Source: Gemmatimonadota bacterium
GTDB lineage: Bacteria; Latescibacterota; UBA2968; UBA8231
Direction: 5' to 3'
Assembly (NCBI GenBank): GCA_018673255.1
Contig: JABHDC010000174.1
Coordinates: 25,711 to 89,710, forward strand
DNA length: 64,000 nucleotides
Positions 24,526 through 33,050 of the stretch are shown here, piece after piece. The notes beneath the pieces are model-generated. The model was not told the origin of the DNA. It did no database searches and was given only the letters and a program-made list of their open reading frames with translations. Position numbers and translations under genes: made by a program. Numbering within the stretch: position 1 is the first letter of the stretch; every line of letters starts with the position of its first letter.

Positions 24526-25929
24526 GTGACTGATCGTCCCAACATTCTCTTCATCATGTCCGACGACCATGCATCGCACGCCATGAGTTGTTATGGCAGC
24601 AGGATCAATCGCACGCCGAATCTGGATCGAATCGCTGATGAAGGCATGCGCTTCGACAACTGCTTCTGCACCAATGGCATCTGTACCCCTTCCAGGGCGG
24701 CGATCCTCACCGGGACATACAACCACATCAATCAGGTCACGACGCTGGCGACGCACATGGACAATCGCCTGATGACCTATCCGAAACTCCTGCAGGAATC
24801 CGGTTACCAGACGGCCCTGTTCGGCAAGTGGCATCTGGGCACCGGACCGGAACACGAACCCACCGGCTTCGATGACTGGCGCGTCCTGCCCGGTCAGGGA
24901 CTGTATCACAGTCCCGTGATGATCGATTCCGCCGGGCAGAAGGTGCACGTGGGGTATGTGACCGATCTGATCACCGACATGTCGTTGCAGTGGCTGAAAG
25001 ATCGCGACAAGAGCAAACCCTTCTGCATGATGGTCCACCACAAGGCACCACATCGCGAATGGCAACCGGATGCCAAACATGCGACGATGTATGAGAATGA
25101 GGAGATCCTCGAGCCGGAGACCTTCAACGACACCTACGAGAATCGTTCGGCCGCAGCAGGCGCCGCCCGTATGCGGATGGAGGATCTGCAGTGGAAGGAT
25201 CTGAAGGCTGATGTCCCGTCGGGCCTGTCCGCAGCCGAAGAGAAGAGCTGGCGCTATCAGCGTTACATCAAGGACTACCTGCGCGTCATCGCCTCTGTCG
25301 ACGACGGCGTGGGCAAGTTGCTCGACCACCTCGAAGAGGAGGGGATCGTCGACAACACGATGGTCATTTATACCTCCGATCAGGGTTTCTTTCTCGGTGA
25401 CCACGGTTGGTTCGACAAGCGTTTCATGTATGAGGAATCGCTGCGCATGCCTTTCGTCCTGCGTTTCCCGAGTGAGGTGAAAGCGGGCACGACCTGTGAC
25501 GACATGATTTTGAATGTCGATTTCGCATCCCTCTTCCTCGACATGGCGGGCATCTCCATTCCAGATGAATTCCAGGGCCATTCATTCAGACCCCTGCTGC
25601 ACGGCGAGCGGCCCGCAGACTGGCGCACGTCGATGTATTACCGCTACTGGATGCACGGCGATGGGTCGCACAATGTCTTCGCCCACTATGGTGTACGCAC
25701 GCGCGATCACAAGCTCATCTACTTCTACAATGATGGCTGTGGCCAGGCTGGATCAGGGGCTGAGACTCATCCGCCGGAGTGGGAGCTCTTCGACCTGAAG
25801 AGTGATCCATACGAGATGTGCAGCATACACGGCCAGCGTGACGTGGCCGCGACGCAGACACAGCTGACCGATGAGTTGCATCGGCTACAGGCTCAAGTGG
25901 ACGACGAGCGGTATCACCTCGATACGTAG
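24526..25929 (+). CDS. Sulfatase (formylglycine-dependent)
   Basis: Type I sulfatase of 467 residues. N-terminus RPNILFIMSDDHASHAMSCY carries the metal-binding Asp-Asp pair. The maturation signature is CTPSRAAILTG with Cys53, which a formylglycine-generating enzyme would convert. Further landmarks: FGKWHLG, HHKAPHREW, TSDQGFFLGDHGWFDK and a C-terminal substrate region. Start GTG 24526 with TAGGAG upstream. No signal peptide, so cytoplasmic, or exported by a path I cannot see. The neighbouring sulfotransferase suggests one sulfated compound is handled by both. No maturase gene is in the window. Confidence 0.92.
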   Translation: MTDRPNILFIMSDDHASHAMSCYGSRINRTPNLDRIADEGMRFDNCFCTNGICTPSRAAILTGTYNHINQVTTLATHMDNRLMTYPKLLQESGYQTALFGKWHLGTGPEHEPTGFDDWRVLPGQGLYHSPVMIDSAGQKVHVGYVTDLITDMSLQWLKDRDKSKPFCMMVHHKAPHREWQPDAKHATMYENEEILEPETFNDTYENRSAAAGAARMRMEDLQWKDLKADVPSGLSAAEEKSWRYQRYIKDYLRVIASVDDGVGKLLDHLEEEGIVDNTMVIYTSDQGFFLGDHGWFDKRFMYEESLRMPFVLRFPSEVKAGTTCDDMILNVDFASLFLDMAGISIPDEFQGHSFRPLLHGERPADWRTSMYYRYWMHGDGSHNVFAHYGVRTRDHKLIYFYNDGCGQAGSGAETHPPEWELFDLKSDPYEMCSIHGQRDVAATQTQLTDELHRLQAQVDDERYHLDT

Positions 25930-25939
25930 GAGTCACCCG

Positions 25940-26806
25940 ATGCGACACCGCAGGCTTGGACGTACCGAACTGGAAGTGTCAGAGTTGGGCTTCGGTGCCT
26001 GGGAGATTGGCTGGACGCCGGTCGAAGAGGGGGACGAGACGGGGGTGCTGCTCAATCGTGCCCTCGACGCAGGCATCGACTTCGTCGACTCCTCGGCGGC
26101 CTACCGCTGGAGTGAGGAACTGATCGCCAAATACATCGGTCACCGACGGCACGAGTTCATCTTCGCCACCAAGTGCGGCTCGGGCAGGGTCCAGCAGGAT
26201 GATGGCGAGTGGGTGCAGACCCTCGACTATTCAGCGGCTGCCATCGCTCCGCAGATCGACCGATCCCTGCAGCGCATGAAAACGGACTACATCGATATCA
26301 TGCAGCTGCACTCACCGTCCTATGACGATCTGGTGCATGGGGATGGGATCGAGGGACTCAAGCGCGCCCAGGAGCAGGGCAAGGTTCGATTCATCAGTCT
26401 ATCCGCCGATGACGATGCCGCCGAGGAAGCCGTCAGAATGGGTGAGTTCGACACCTTGCAGATCAGCTACAACATCCTGCAACAGGATCCGGGTAAGATC
26501 ATCGCCGCGGCGCGTGCCATCGACATGGGGATCATCATCAAGGAGCCGGTGGCGCAGGCGGTCTACGAGCAACCGCGACCCGAGGGGGATGCGAGTCGAT
26601 GGGAGTTGGCCCAGAAGCGTCTGGCACCCGAGGTAATTGGTGACCTGCCCCGCATTGAGGCGAGTCTGCGCTGGCTGCTGAACAATGCGGATGTACACAC
26701 GGCGATTGTGGGGACGACGAATGTCGATCACCTGAGCCAGAATATCGCCAGTGTCGAGCGGGGGGCCTTACCCCCGGACGTCTACACGGCCACGATCAGG
26801 GACTGA
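25940..26806 (+). CDS. Aldo/keto reductase
   Basis: A 288-residue AKR protein unlike the one at 15875 in detail but with the same catalytic set: Asp and Tyr in DFVDSSAAYRWSEEL, Lys in FATKCGSG, His in MQLHSPSYDD. The C-terminal cofactor segment is LRWLLNNADVHTAIVGTTNV. Start ATG 25940, with TAGGAG upstream that overlaps the sulfatase stop region, so it is the last gene of the operon. Substrate unknown; a sugar or its lactone is plausible from the neighbours. Confidence 0.9.
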   Translation: MRHRRLGRTELEVSELGFGAWEIGWTPVEEGDETGVLLNRALDAGIDFVDSSAAYRWSEELIAKYIGHRRHEFIFATKCGSGRVQQDDGEWVQTLDYSAAAIAPQIDRSLQRMKTDYIDIMQLHSPSYDDLVHGDGIEGLKRAQEQGKVRFISLSADDDAAEEAVRMGEFDTLQISYNILQQDPGKIIAAARAIDMGIIIKEPVAQAVYEQPRPEGDASRWELAQKRLAPEVIGDLPRIEASLRWLLNNADVHTAIVGTTNVDHLSQNIASVERGALPPDVYTATIRD

Positions 26807-26833
26807 GAAGCGGCTAGTGCCCGGCCATTCTGG

Positions 26834-26852
26834 AGTGATTCAGCGAATCACT
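26834..26852. terminator. Hairpin between convergent genes
   Basis: Perfect 8-bp stem AGTGATTC/GAATCACT with loop AGC, placed between the end of the aldo/keto reductase (+) and overlapping the stop of the DUF4249 gene (-). Its position suggests a two-way terminator, but neither side has a T tract. Confidence 0.4.
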
Positions 26853-27778
26853 TCGAGGGCTACTGTGTCTGCAATGGCCGAGCCGAAGTAGCCCATGCCG
26901 TCACCCTCCAGACGGAACTCTGGTTCGTGGAAATTGCCATCATCCTCCTGCACCTCATCGAAGGTCTGCAGGAAGCTGGAGTAGTTTGTGTCGGCAGCGT
27001 AGATGATGATCTCGTATCTGGAATAGAACCAGAGATCCCACCAGAACAGATTCATCTCTGACTGGCCGGTGCCGGCCGGCGTGTTCTGGAGCCACTCCCA
27101 CTCATAGTTGAAGTCATCCAGATCGACACCTCCCTGCGACTCATCGACGAAGGGATTGTCGTAGATGAAATTTGTCTGCGAAGCGGTCAGGGGGCGGGCG
27201 GTGAGCAAGTAGAAGCGTGTGCCAGGTGAGCGCTCGATCTGGATCGTGACATTCTCGGGCTCGCCGTCGGCGTCTTTGGGGCGATAGGTGGTGCGCTCTG
27301 GTGAGATGTCGAGAATCTCGAAGCCCTCGTCGGGAACCGTCGTGGTCGCCGTCGTCGACAGCTGTGCATGGTCGATGGTTGCATCGACCTGGAGGGTGTA
27401 GGTGCCGCCAGGCTGGATCTGCAGTTGTTTGCCCGTGTATTCGAAGTACTGATCCGTGAACAGCGTGCCTTCGTGGTATCGAAGCACATAACGTTTGCCA
27501 TCGCCTTCATCGATGATGGCGACCACGGCATCACTCAGGGAGAGTGGTGTGCGACTCAGATTCTGCTCGAGACGCACATTGCGCGTGATACGGATATCCT
27601 GGACGGGCTGACCGGCAATCAGGAGACCCTCAACGACGATCTTCGGTTCATAGGCGTCATTGGTGACGAGAATCTCAGGGTCGCCGCAGCCCGAGAGCAG
27701 GGTGAGGCTGGTGATCAGCAGCAGGCCGATCAGGTAGGACCGTCGAATCAGCGAAGTCTGTCGGGGAAATGTCATCAT
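26840..27778 (-). CDS. DUF4249 lipoprotein
   Basis: A 312-residue outer-membrane-associated lipoprotein. It starts MMTFPRQTSLIRRSYLIGLL and has the lipobox LLSGC near residue 30. The mature part has the DUF4249 pattern: EPKIVVEGLLIAGQPVQDI near the start, then SDAVVAIIDEGDGKRYVL and PGGTYTLQVDAT. DUF4249 genes are regularly paired with CarboxypepD_reg/TonB receptors in Bacteroidota-type genomes, as here. The ATG at 27778 overlaps the receptor stop (TGATG). Likely role: surface partner of the receptor in uptake. Longer upstream in-frame sequence lies inside the receptor gene and is not part of it. Confidence 0.85.
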   Translation of the reverse strand: MMTFPRQTSLIRRSYLIGLLLITSLTLLSGCGDPEILVTNDAYEPKIVVEGLLIAGQPVQDIRITRNVRLEQNLSRTPLSLSDAVVAIIDEGDGKRYVLRYHEGTLFTDQYFEYTGKQLQIQPGGTYTLQVDATIDHAQLSTTATTTVPDEGFEILDISPERTTYRPKDADGEPENVTIQIERSPGTRFYLLTARPLTASQTNFIYDNPFVDESQGGVDLDDFNYEWEWLQNTPAGTGQSEMNLFWWDLWFYSRYEIIIYAADTNYSSFLQTFDEVQEDDGNFHEPEFRLEGDGMGYFGSAIADTVALEVIR

Positions 27779-30120
27779 CAGAAGGTCAGGTTGACGCCGA
27801 TGGTCGGCAGCATGGGGAACATGGACACAGCCTCGATATCCGGCAGGTTGTTCTGGTAGTCGTAGTCGACGAACCACACATTCGAGCGATTCCCGGCATT
27901 GAACAGCTGTACGTAGGGTGCCACCGTCCATGAGCCGATCTCACCAGTCCAGGTGAGGCTTACGTCGAGTCGGACGTAAGCAGGCAGTCGCACGTTGTTG
28001 ATGATCGTGGGGGCGTAACGCAGCATTGTGCCGGGCTGGGTCGGACTCGTGCGTGTGAAATATCCCGACCCGGGCTCGGTGATCGGTTGCCCGGATCCAT
28101 AGACGAAGCTGCTGCTCAGCCGCCAGGGTCCCCGCACGCCGAGCTTCGGCTCACTGTGCAGCTTCCGCCAGGCATTGGCCAGGTCGACATTGGCCACCAG
28201 GTTCACCACGTGGGTGCGATCGTGACGGGGCGTGAAGTCCCGATCCGAGTTGACACTGTCGAAGCGATACTCGGTCCGCGCCAGCGAGTAGGCTGCCCAA
28301 CCTGTGAGGGCGCCCGAATCCTTCCGCAACATCACTTCCAGCCCGACTGAGTGACCATCGCCGTCATTGAAAAGGCCTCTGGCATTGGTGAAGATCGGGT
28401 CGCCATCTTCGTCATGGCTCGTCTCTTCCAACTCGGTCAGGAAGGTCTGATTGAATGCGAAGATCTGCGAGTAGCCCTTCCAGTAAGCTTCCACTTCGAA
28501 CTGGAAATTGTTCTTCAGCTCCTGCTGGTAGCCGACAATGGCGTGGATCGCCCGCGAGCGATCCTGATCCTGGTTGGAGGCAACCCAGATGTCGGTGGCG
28601 ATGAATCGCGGAATCCTGTGCAGATACTGGTAGTAGATGCCACTGGATGCCCGCAGGTTGATCGTGTCCGTGAGCCGGTGTTTGAGGGCCAGGCGAGGCG
28701 CGACATCGGTGAAGGTCTTGTCAGAGGCAAAGCGATTGAGGCGGGCGCCAGCCTCGACTTCCCACCGCGACGTGGGCCGCCACGCTGTCTGAGAGTAGAA
28801 GACATAATGTTCAGGGCGATGGTTGACCTCAATCAACCCATCGGGGAACTCCTGACGGAACAGGACATTGAGGTCCTTGCGCTCGAAACCGAAACGCGTG
28901 ATCAGCCGTGGGCTCCGGTGCGACTCGAACTCCCCTTTGACCGTGATGTCGGAGACGAAGTTGCGCTCGATCACATCGGCAATGTCGAGAAGGAAGTCAG
29001 AGGAAAAGCGAGAGCCTGTCACCCACAGATGGCCGAAGGTCCTGGGGGTGATCACCCGGGTCCAACGGCCTGAGAAGGTCTTGTTGCCCCAGTCGACGGC
29101 GAAGCCGGTCTCTTCGGTGGCATCGGGGTTGAAGATGACGTCGAGGAAGTCACGTCCGCCGTAGGCTGACAGGGTCAACTGATCGCGATCGGACAGTTCC
29201 AGGAAGGCCTTGATGTTGCCGTCATAGAAGTAGTAGTCCGGCACGTCATCGATGAATCTGGCGGCGGTCTGGTCGAAGTAGGTTCGGCGCAATGAACCGG
29301 ACAGCGAGCCACGCTCTCCCAGTGGCATCTGCAGGGTCGACTTCGCCGACAGCAGGCTGACCGAAGCTGTGCCTTCGAATTCCTCGCGATTGCCTTCCAG
29401 ATTTGTGACGGACAATACCGACGACAGTCTCCCGCCGTACTGGGCGCCGAAGCCGCCCTTCGACAGCTCCACCTGCTTGATGGCATCCGTATTGAAGGTG
29501 GAAAAGATGCCGAAGGTGTGTTCCGGGTTGTAGACGTCAGTGCCGTCGATCATGTAGAGATTCTGATCGGGCGTACCGCCACGTACGTAGAGGGCGGAAG
29601 AGAAGTCTGACAGGGGCAGCACACCGGGCAGGGTCTGCAGGGCCCGCATCAGATCCGCCTCGGCGACCTGCGGCATGGAGTTGATCTGCCTGGCCTGGAG
29701 ACGCACTTCGGAGATCGGTTTGCGATACAGGCTCTCGGCGGCGCGCATGGAGTCGGCGCGGATGACGGTCTCTTCTGCCTCTACTACCTGGTATACCATG
29801 CGCACATCGGTGCGCACGTTGGCCCCGGCTGACAGCTCAATGCGTCTCGGAAGAGGTTCGAAGCCGATGTAGGTAAATACGAGATCGACATTGCCGACCG
29901 GTACGCGGGGCAGGACGTAGTAACCACTCTCGTTGGTAATGGTGCCCAGCGGCTGTCCCTCCACGAGGATGGTCGCTGCGATGAGGGGTTCACCATTGGT
30001 GGCATCGCGGACGAAACCACTGATCGTGCCAGAAGACTCCTGTGCTGATACCTGCGATCCCGCCAGGCTGGCGAGAATTGCACACAACAGGATCGATGCC
30101 GCTGTTACGAATCGGCGCAA
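27778..30120 (-). CDS. TonB-dependent receptor with CarboxypepD_reg domain
   Basis: An outer-membrane receptor of about 780 residues, SusC-like in layout. Signal peptide LRRFVTAASILLCAILASLA ending QVSAQ. CarboxypepD_reg-like domain (GTISGFVRDATNGEPLIAAT, GYYVLPRVPVGN). Plug with VAEADLMRALQTLPGVLPLS, LYVRGGTPDQNLYMIDGTDV and GGRLSSVLSV. Then a beta-barrel ending in a Phe (MLPTIGVNLTF). The frame is open to 30291, but a TTG at 30120 with AAGGA a few bases upstream sits exactly before the signal peptide, so I take it as the start. Divergent from aceE; paired with the DUF4249 gene downstream. Ligand unknown. Confidence 0.88.
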   Translation of the reverse strand: MRRFVTAASILLCAILASLAGSQVSAQESSGTISGFVRDATNGEPLIAATILVEGQPLGTITNESGYYVLPRVPVGNVDLVFTYIGFEPLPRRIELSAGANVRTDVRMVYQVVEAEETVIRADSMRAAESLYRKPISEVRLQARQINSMPQVAEADLMRALQTLPGVLPLSDFSSALYVRGGTPDQNLYMIDGTDVYNPEHTFGIFSTFNTDAIKQVELSKGGFGAQYGGRLSSVLSVTNLEGNREEFEGTASVSLLSAKSTLQMPLGERGSLSGSLRRTYFDQTAARFIDDVPDYYFYDGNIKAFLELSDRDQLTLSAYGGRDFLDVIFNPDATEETGFAVDWGNKTFSGRWTRVITPRTFGHLWVTGSRFSSDFLLDIADVIERNFVSDITVKGEFESHRSPRLITRFGFERKDLNVLFRQEFPDGLIEVNHRPEHYVFYSQTAWRPTSRWEVEAGARLNRFASDKTFTDVAPRLALKHRLTDTINLRASSGIYYQYLHRIPRFIATDIWVASNQDQDRSRAIHAIVGYQQELKNNFQFEVEAYWKGYSQIFAFNQTFLTELEETSHDEDGDPIFTNARGLFNDGDGHSVGLEVMLRKDSGALTGWAAYSLARTEYRFDSVNSDRDFTPRHDRTHVVNLVANVDLANAWRKLHSEPKLGVRGPWRLSSSFVYGSGQPITEPGSGYFTRTSPTQPGTMLRYAPTIINNVRLPAYVRLDVSLTWTGEIGSWTVAPYVQLFNAGNRSNVWFVDYDYQNNLPDIEAVSMFPMLPTIGVNLTF

Positions 30121-30314
30121 CGTGGTTCCTTGCTCGTATGGATTGGCAGGTTGATACTTACGACGAAGGACGCCGAATATGCCGACAACTGTGGACACCG
30201 ACAAACCAGTGCAACACCAATGGCTCGTCTCATTGTTACCTGCTGCCTGAAATGCCTGCTGTCTGAAATCCCAACACGGAGTGTGTGTCACCAGATGACC
30301 TCACAAATCCTCCT

Positions 30315-32999
30315 ATGACCAGCCAGAATTATACCGACGGCCGGGATGTCGAAACGCAGGAGTGGCTCGACTCGCTGGAGTACGTTCTGGAGGAATCCGG
30401 ACCCGAACGTGTGATCGAACTGCTTGATCAGTTGCAGAATCACGCCAGACGCCAGGGCGTGGGTATCCCTTTCGCCTCCAATACACCCTACGTCAATACG
30501 ATCCCAGCCGATCGTCAGCCGCCATTTCCCGGCAGCCACGAGTTGGAGCAGCGGATCCGCAACATCATGCGCTGGAATGCGATGATGATGGTGGTCCGGG
30601 CGAATCACGAAGATCCGACCATGGGGGGGCACATCTCCACCTATGCGTCGGCGGCGACGTTATATGAGGTCGCTTTCAATCACTTCATCCGCGGCCGCAG
30701 GGAGGGATTCGAGGGGGACCAGGTCTTCTTCCAGGCCCATACCTCTCCCGGTATCTATGCCCGGGCCTTCCTTGAAGGACGACTGCCGGAAGAGAAGCTG
30801 CGCAACTTCCGCCATGAGCTGCGGGAGGGTGGCGGGTTGCCTTCTTATCCGCATCCCCGGCTCATGCCTGATTTCTGGCAGTTCCCGTCGGCGGCGATGG
30901 GTCTGGCGCCGATTCAGGCGATCTACCAGGCACGTTACAATCGATATCTGCAGGATCGTGGTCTCAAGGAACCCTCCGACGCCAAGGTCTGGGCCTTCAT
31001 CGGCGATGGCGAAACGGATGAGCCTGAATCACTGGGTGCGATCTCGCTGGCTGCACGCGAGGGACTGGACAATCTGCTTTTCGTCATCAACTGCAATCTG
31101 CAGCGCCTCGATGGTCCGGTGCGCGGCAATGGCAAGATCATCCAGGAGTTGGAGACCGTCTTTCGGGGCGCCGGCTGGAATGTCATCAAGGTCATCTGGG
31201 GTTCCGACTGGGATCCGTTACTGGCCCGTGATCCGCAGGGCCTGCTCTCCCGTCGCATGGGAGAGTTGGTGGATGGACAGTATCAGAAGTACTCCGTCTC
31301 CAGCGGCGACTATCAGCGCAATCACTTCTTCGGTGTCGACCCGCGCCTGCAAGCGATGTCGACGGGCCTGACAGACGAGCAGATCCGCACGATCCGCCGT
31401 GGTGGCCACGATCCAAACAAGGTGTATGCCGCCTTCAAAGCGGCCATGGAGTTCAATGGCGCGCCGACGGTGATTCTGGCCAAGACGATCAAGGGCTACG
31501 GCATGGGAAGCGTCGGTGAAGGCACGATGTCGACGCACCAGGTCAAAAAGCTGGACATCGACGTGTTGCGTGAGATCCGTACCCGATTTGGCATTCCCCT
31601 GTCGGATGCCGAGGTCGATGAGTTGCCATACTACCGGCCGCCCGAAGACAGTCCTGAGCTTCGTTATCTGTTTGAGCGTCGTGAGGCCCTGGGCGGTTTC
31701 GTGCCGCGGCGCCTGGTCCAGGGGATGTCACCGGAAGGGCCGAATGAGTCACTCTTCGACGAATTCGAACAGGACAGTGGCGGTCGTGAAGTGTCCACGA
31801 CGATGGTCTTCGTGCGCATTCTGGCCAAGTTGTTGCGGGATCCGCAGATCGGCCGTTACATCGTGCCCATGGTGCCGGACGAGGCGCGCACCTTCGGCAT
31901 GGAAGCCCTGTTTCGCCAGTATGGGATCTACTCCCACATCGGACAGCTGTACGATCCGGTCGATTCGGAGTCCCTGACCTACTATCGCGAGGCCCGCGAT
32001 GGTCAGCTGATCGAGGAAGGGATCTGTGAAGCCGGCGCGTTGTCTTCCTTCATTGCCGCCGGGTCGGCCTATGCCACACACGGTGTGCCCACGCTGCCCT
32101 TCTTCATCTTCTACTCGATCTTCGGTTTCCAGCGTGTTGGTGATCTCATCTACGCAGCTGGCGACCAGCGTGCCCGTGGCTTCCTCATCGGTGCCACATC
32201 CGGCCGCACGACGCTGAATGGTGAGGGGCTGCAGCACCAGGATGGCCACTCCCATGTGTCGGCTCTGACCTGTCCACACGTGGTGGCCTACGATGCGGCC
32301 TTTGGGTACGAACTGGCCGTCATCATCCGCGACGGCATCCGTCGCATGTATGTAGAGGGCGAGGACGTCATCTACTACCTGACCGTCCAGAATGAGAACT
32401 ATGAGATGCCGCCCATGCCTGATGGTGCCGAAGAGGGCATTCTCAAGGGCGTGTATCCCCTGCAGGCATCGAGCCTGAAGAAGAAGAAGGGCGCCCCGGC
32501 GGCACGGCGTGCACACCTGTTCGGATCCTCTTCGATTCTTGGCGAGTCGCTCAGGGCGGCGAAGATCCTCGAAGAGGACTACGACGTCCCCGCTGACGTG
32601 TGGAGTGTGACCAGCTACAAGCAGCTCCACGAGGATGGTGTGGCCACGGAGCGGTGGAACCTCCTGCATCCGGATGAGGACGCGAAGAGGAGTTACCTGA
32701 GTGGCTGTCTGGAGGGCACCGAGGGTGCCTTCGTCGTCGCTTCAGACTACGTCAAAGCGCTGCCCGACATGATCGCGCGCTGGTTCCCGCGTGCACCCGT
32801 GACCCTGGGCACAGATGGTTTCGGGCGTAGTGAGAGTCGAGAGGCCCTGCGGCACTACTTCGAGGTCGATGCCAAGACGATCGCCTATGCGGCCCTGGCC
32901 GATCTGGCGCGTCAGGGCGTGATCGAGTCGAGTATCGTTACCAAGGCGCGAACCGACCTCGGCATCGATCCGGAGAGGGACAGTCCCGTGCGGCAGTAG
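30315..32999 (+). CDS. aceE: Pyruvate dehydrogenase E1 component, homodimeric type
   Basis: An 894-residue thiamine-diphosphate enzyme that decarboxylates pyruvate and acetylates the lipoyl groups of E2. Clear AceE landmarks: TPYVNTIP, NPxxxGGHIS-type block DPTMGGHISTYASAATLYEV, QGHxSPG equivalent QAHTSPGIYARAFLEGR, ThDP motif GDGETDEPESLGAISLAARE with INCNLQRLDGPVRGN, and later TSGRTTLNGEGLQHQDGHSH. The end GTDGFGRSESREALRHYFEV is also typical. Start ATG 30315 is chosen by homology; no good ribosome site is seen (an in-frame GTG lies at 30285). No aceF or lpd follows, so E2/E3 are elsewhere. Promoter space is shared with the divergent TonB receptor. Confidence 0.95.
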   Translation: MTSQNYTDGRDVETQEWLDSLEYVLEESGPERVIELLDQLQNHARRQGVGIPFASNTPYVNTIPADRQPPFPGSHELEQRIRNIMRWNAMMMVVRANHEDPTMGGHISTYASAATLYEVAFNHFIRGRREGFEGDQVFFQAHTSPGIYARAFLEGRLPEEKLRNFRHELREGGGLPSYPHPRLMPDFWQFPSAAMGLAPIQAIYQARYNRYLQDRGLKEPSDAKVWAFIGDGETDEPESLGAISLAAREGLDNLLFVINCNLQRLDGPVRGNGKIIQELETVFRGAGWNVIKVIWGSDWDPLLARDPQGLLSRRMGELVDGQYQKYSVSSGDYQRNHFFGVDPRLQAMSTGLTDEQIRTIRRGGHDPNKVYAAFKAAMEFNGAPTVILAKTIKGYGMGSVGEGTMSTHQVKKLDIDVLREIRTRFGIPLSDAEVDELPYYRPPEDSPELRYLFERREALGGFVPRRLVQGMSPEGPNESLFDEFEQDSGGREVSTTMVFVRILAKLLRDPQIGRYIVPMVPDEARTFGMEALFRQYGIYSHIGQLYDPVDSESLTYYREARDGQLIEEGICEAGALSSFIAAGSAYATHGVPTLPFFIFYSIFGFQRVGDLIYAAGDQRARGFLIGATSGRTTLNGEGLQHQDGHSHVSALTCPHVVAYDAAFGYELAVIIRDGIRRMYVEGEDVIYYLTVQNENYEMPPMPDGAEEGILKGVYPLQASSLKKKKGAPAARRAHLFGSSSILGESLRAAKILEEDYDVPADVWSVTSYKQLHEDGVATERWNLLHPDEDAKRSYLSGCLEGTEGAFVVASDYVKALPDMIARWFPRAPVTLGTDGFGRSESREALRHYFEVDAKTIAYAALADLARQGVIESSIVTKARTDLGIDPERDSPVRQ

Positions 33000-33010
33000 G
33001 GGTCGATCAG

Positions 33011-33050
33011 CTACTCGCTGATGTCGATCGCCTACTCGGCGATGTCGTCC
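33011..33050. repeat. 21-base tandem duplication at a stop codon
   Basis: CTACTCGCTGATGTCGATCG (33011) and CTACTCGGCGATGTCGTCC (33032) are near-identical 21-base units between aceE and the sigma-54 regulator. Read on the minus strand, each unit encodes the last residues and stop of the regulator, so the gene end has been copied once, leaving a second, unused stop. Confidence 0.6.
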
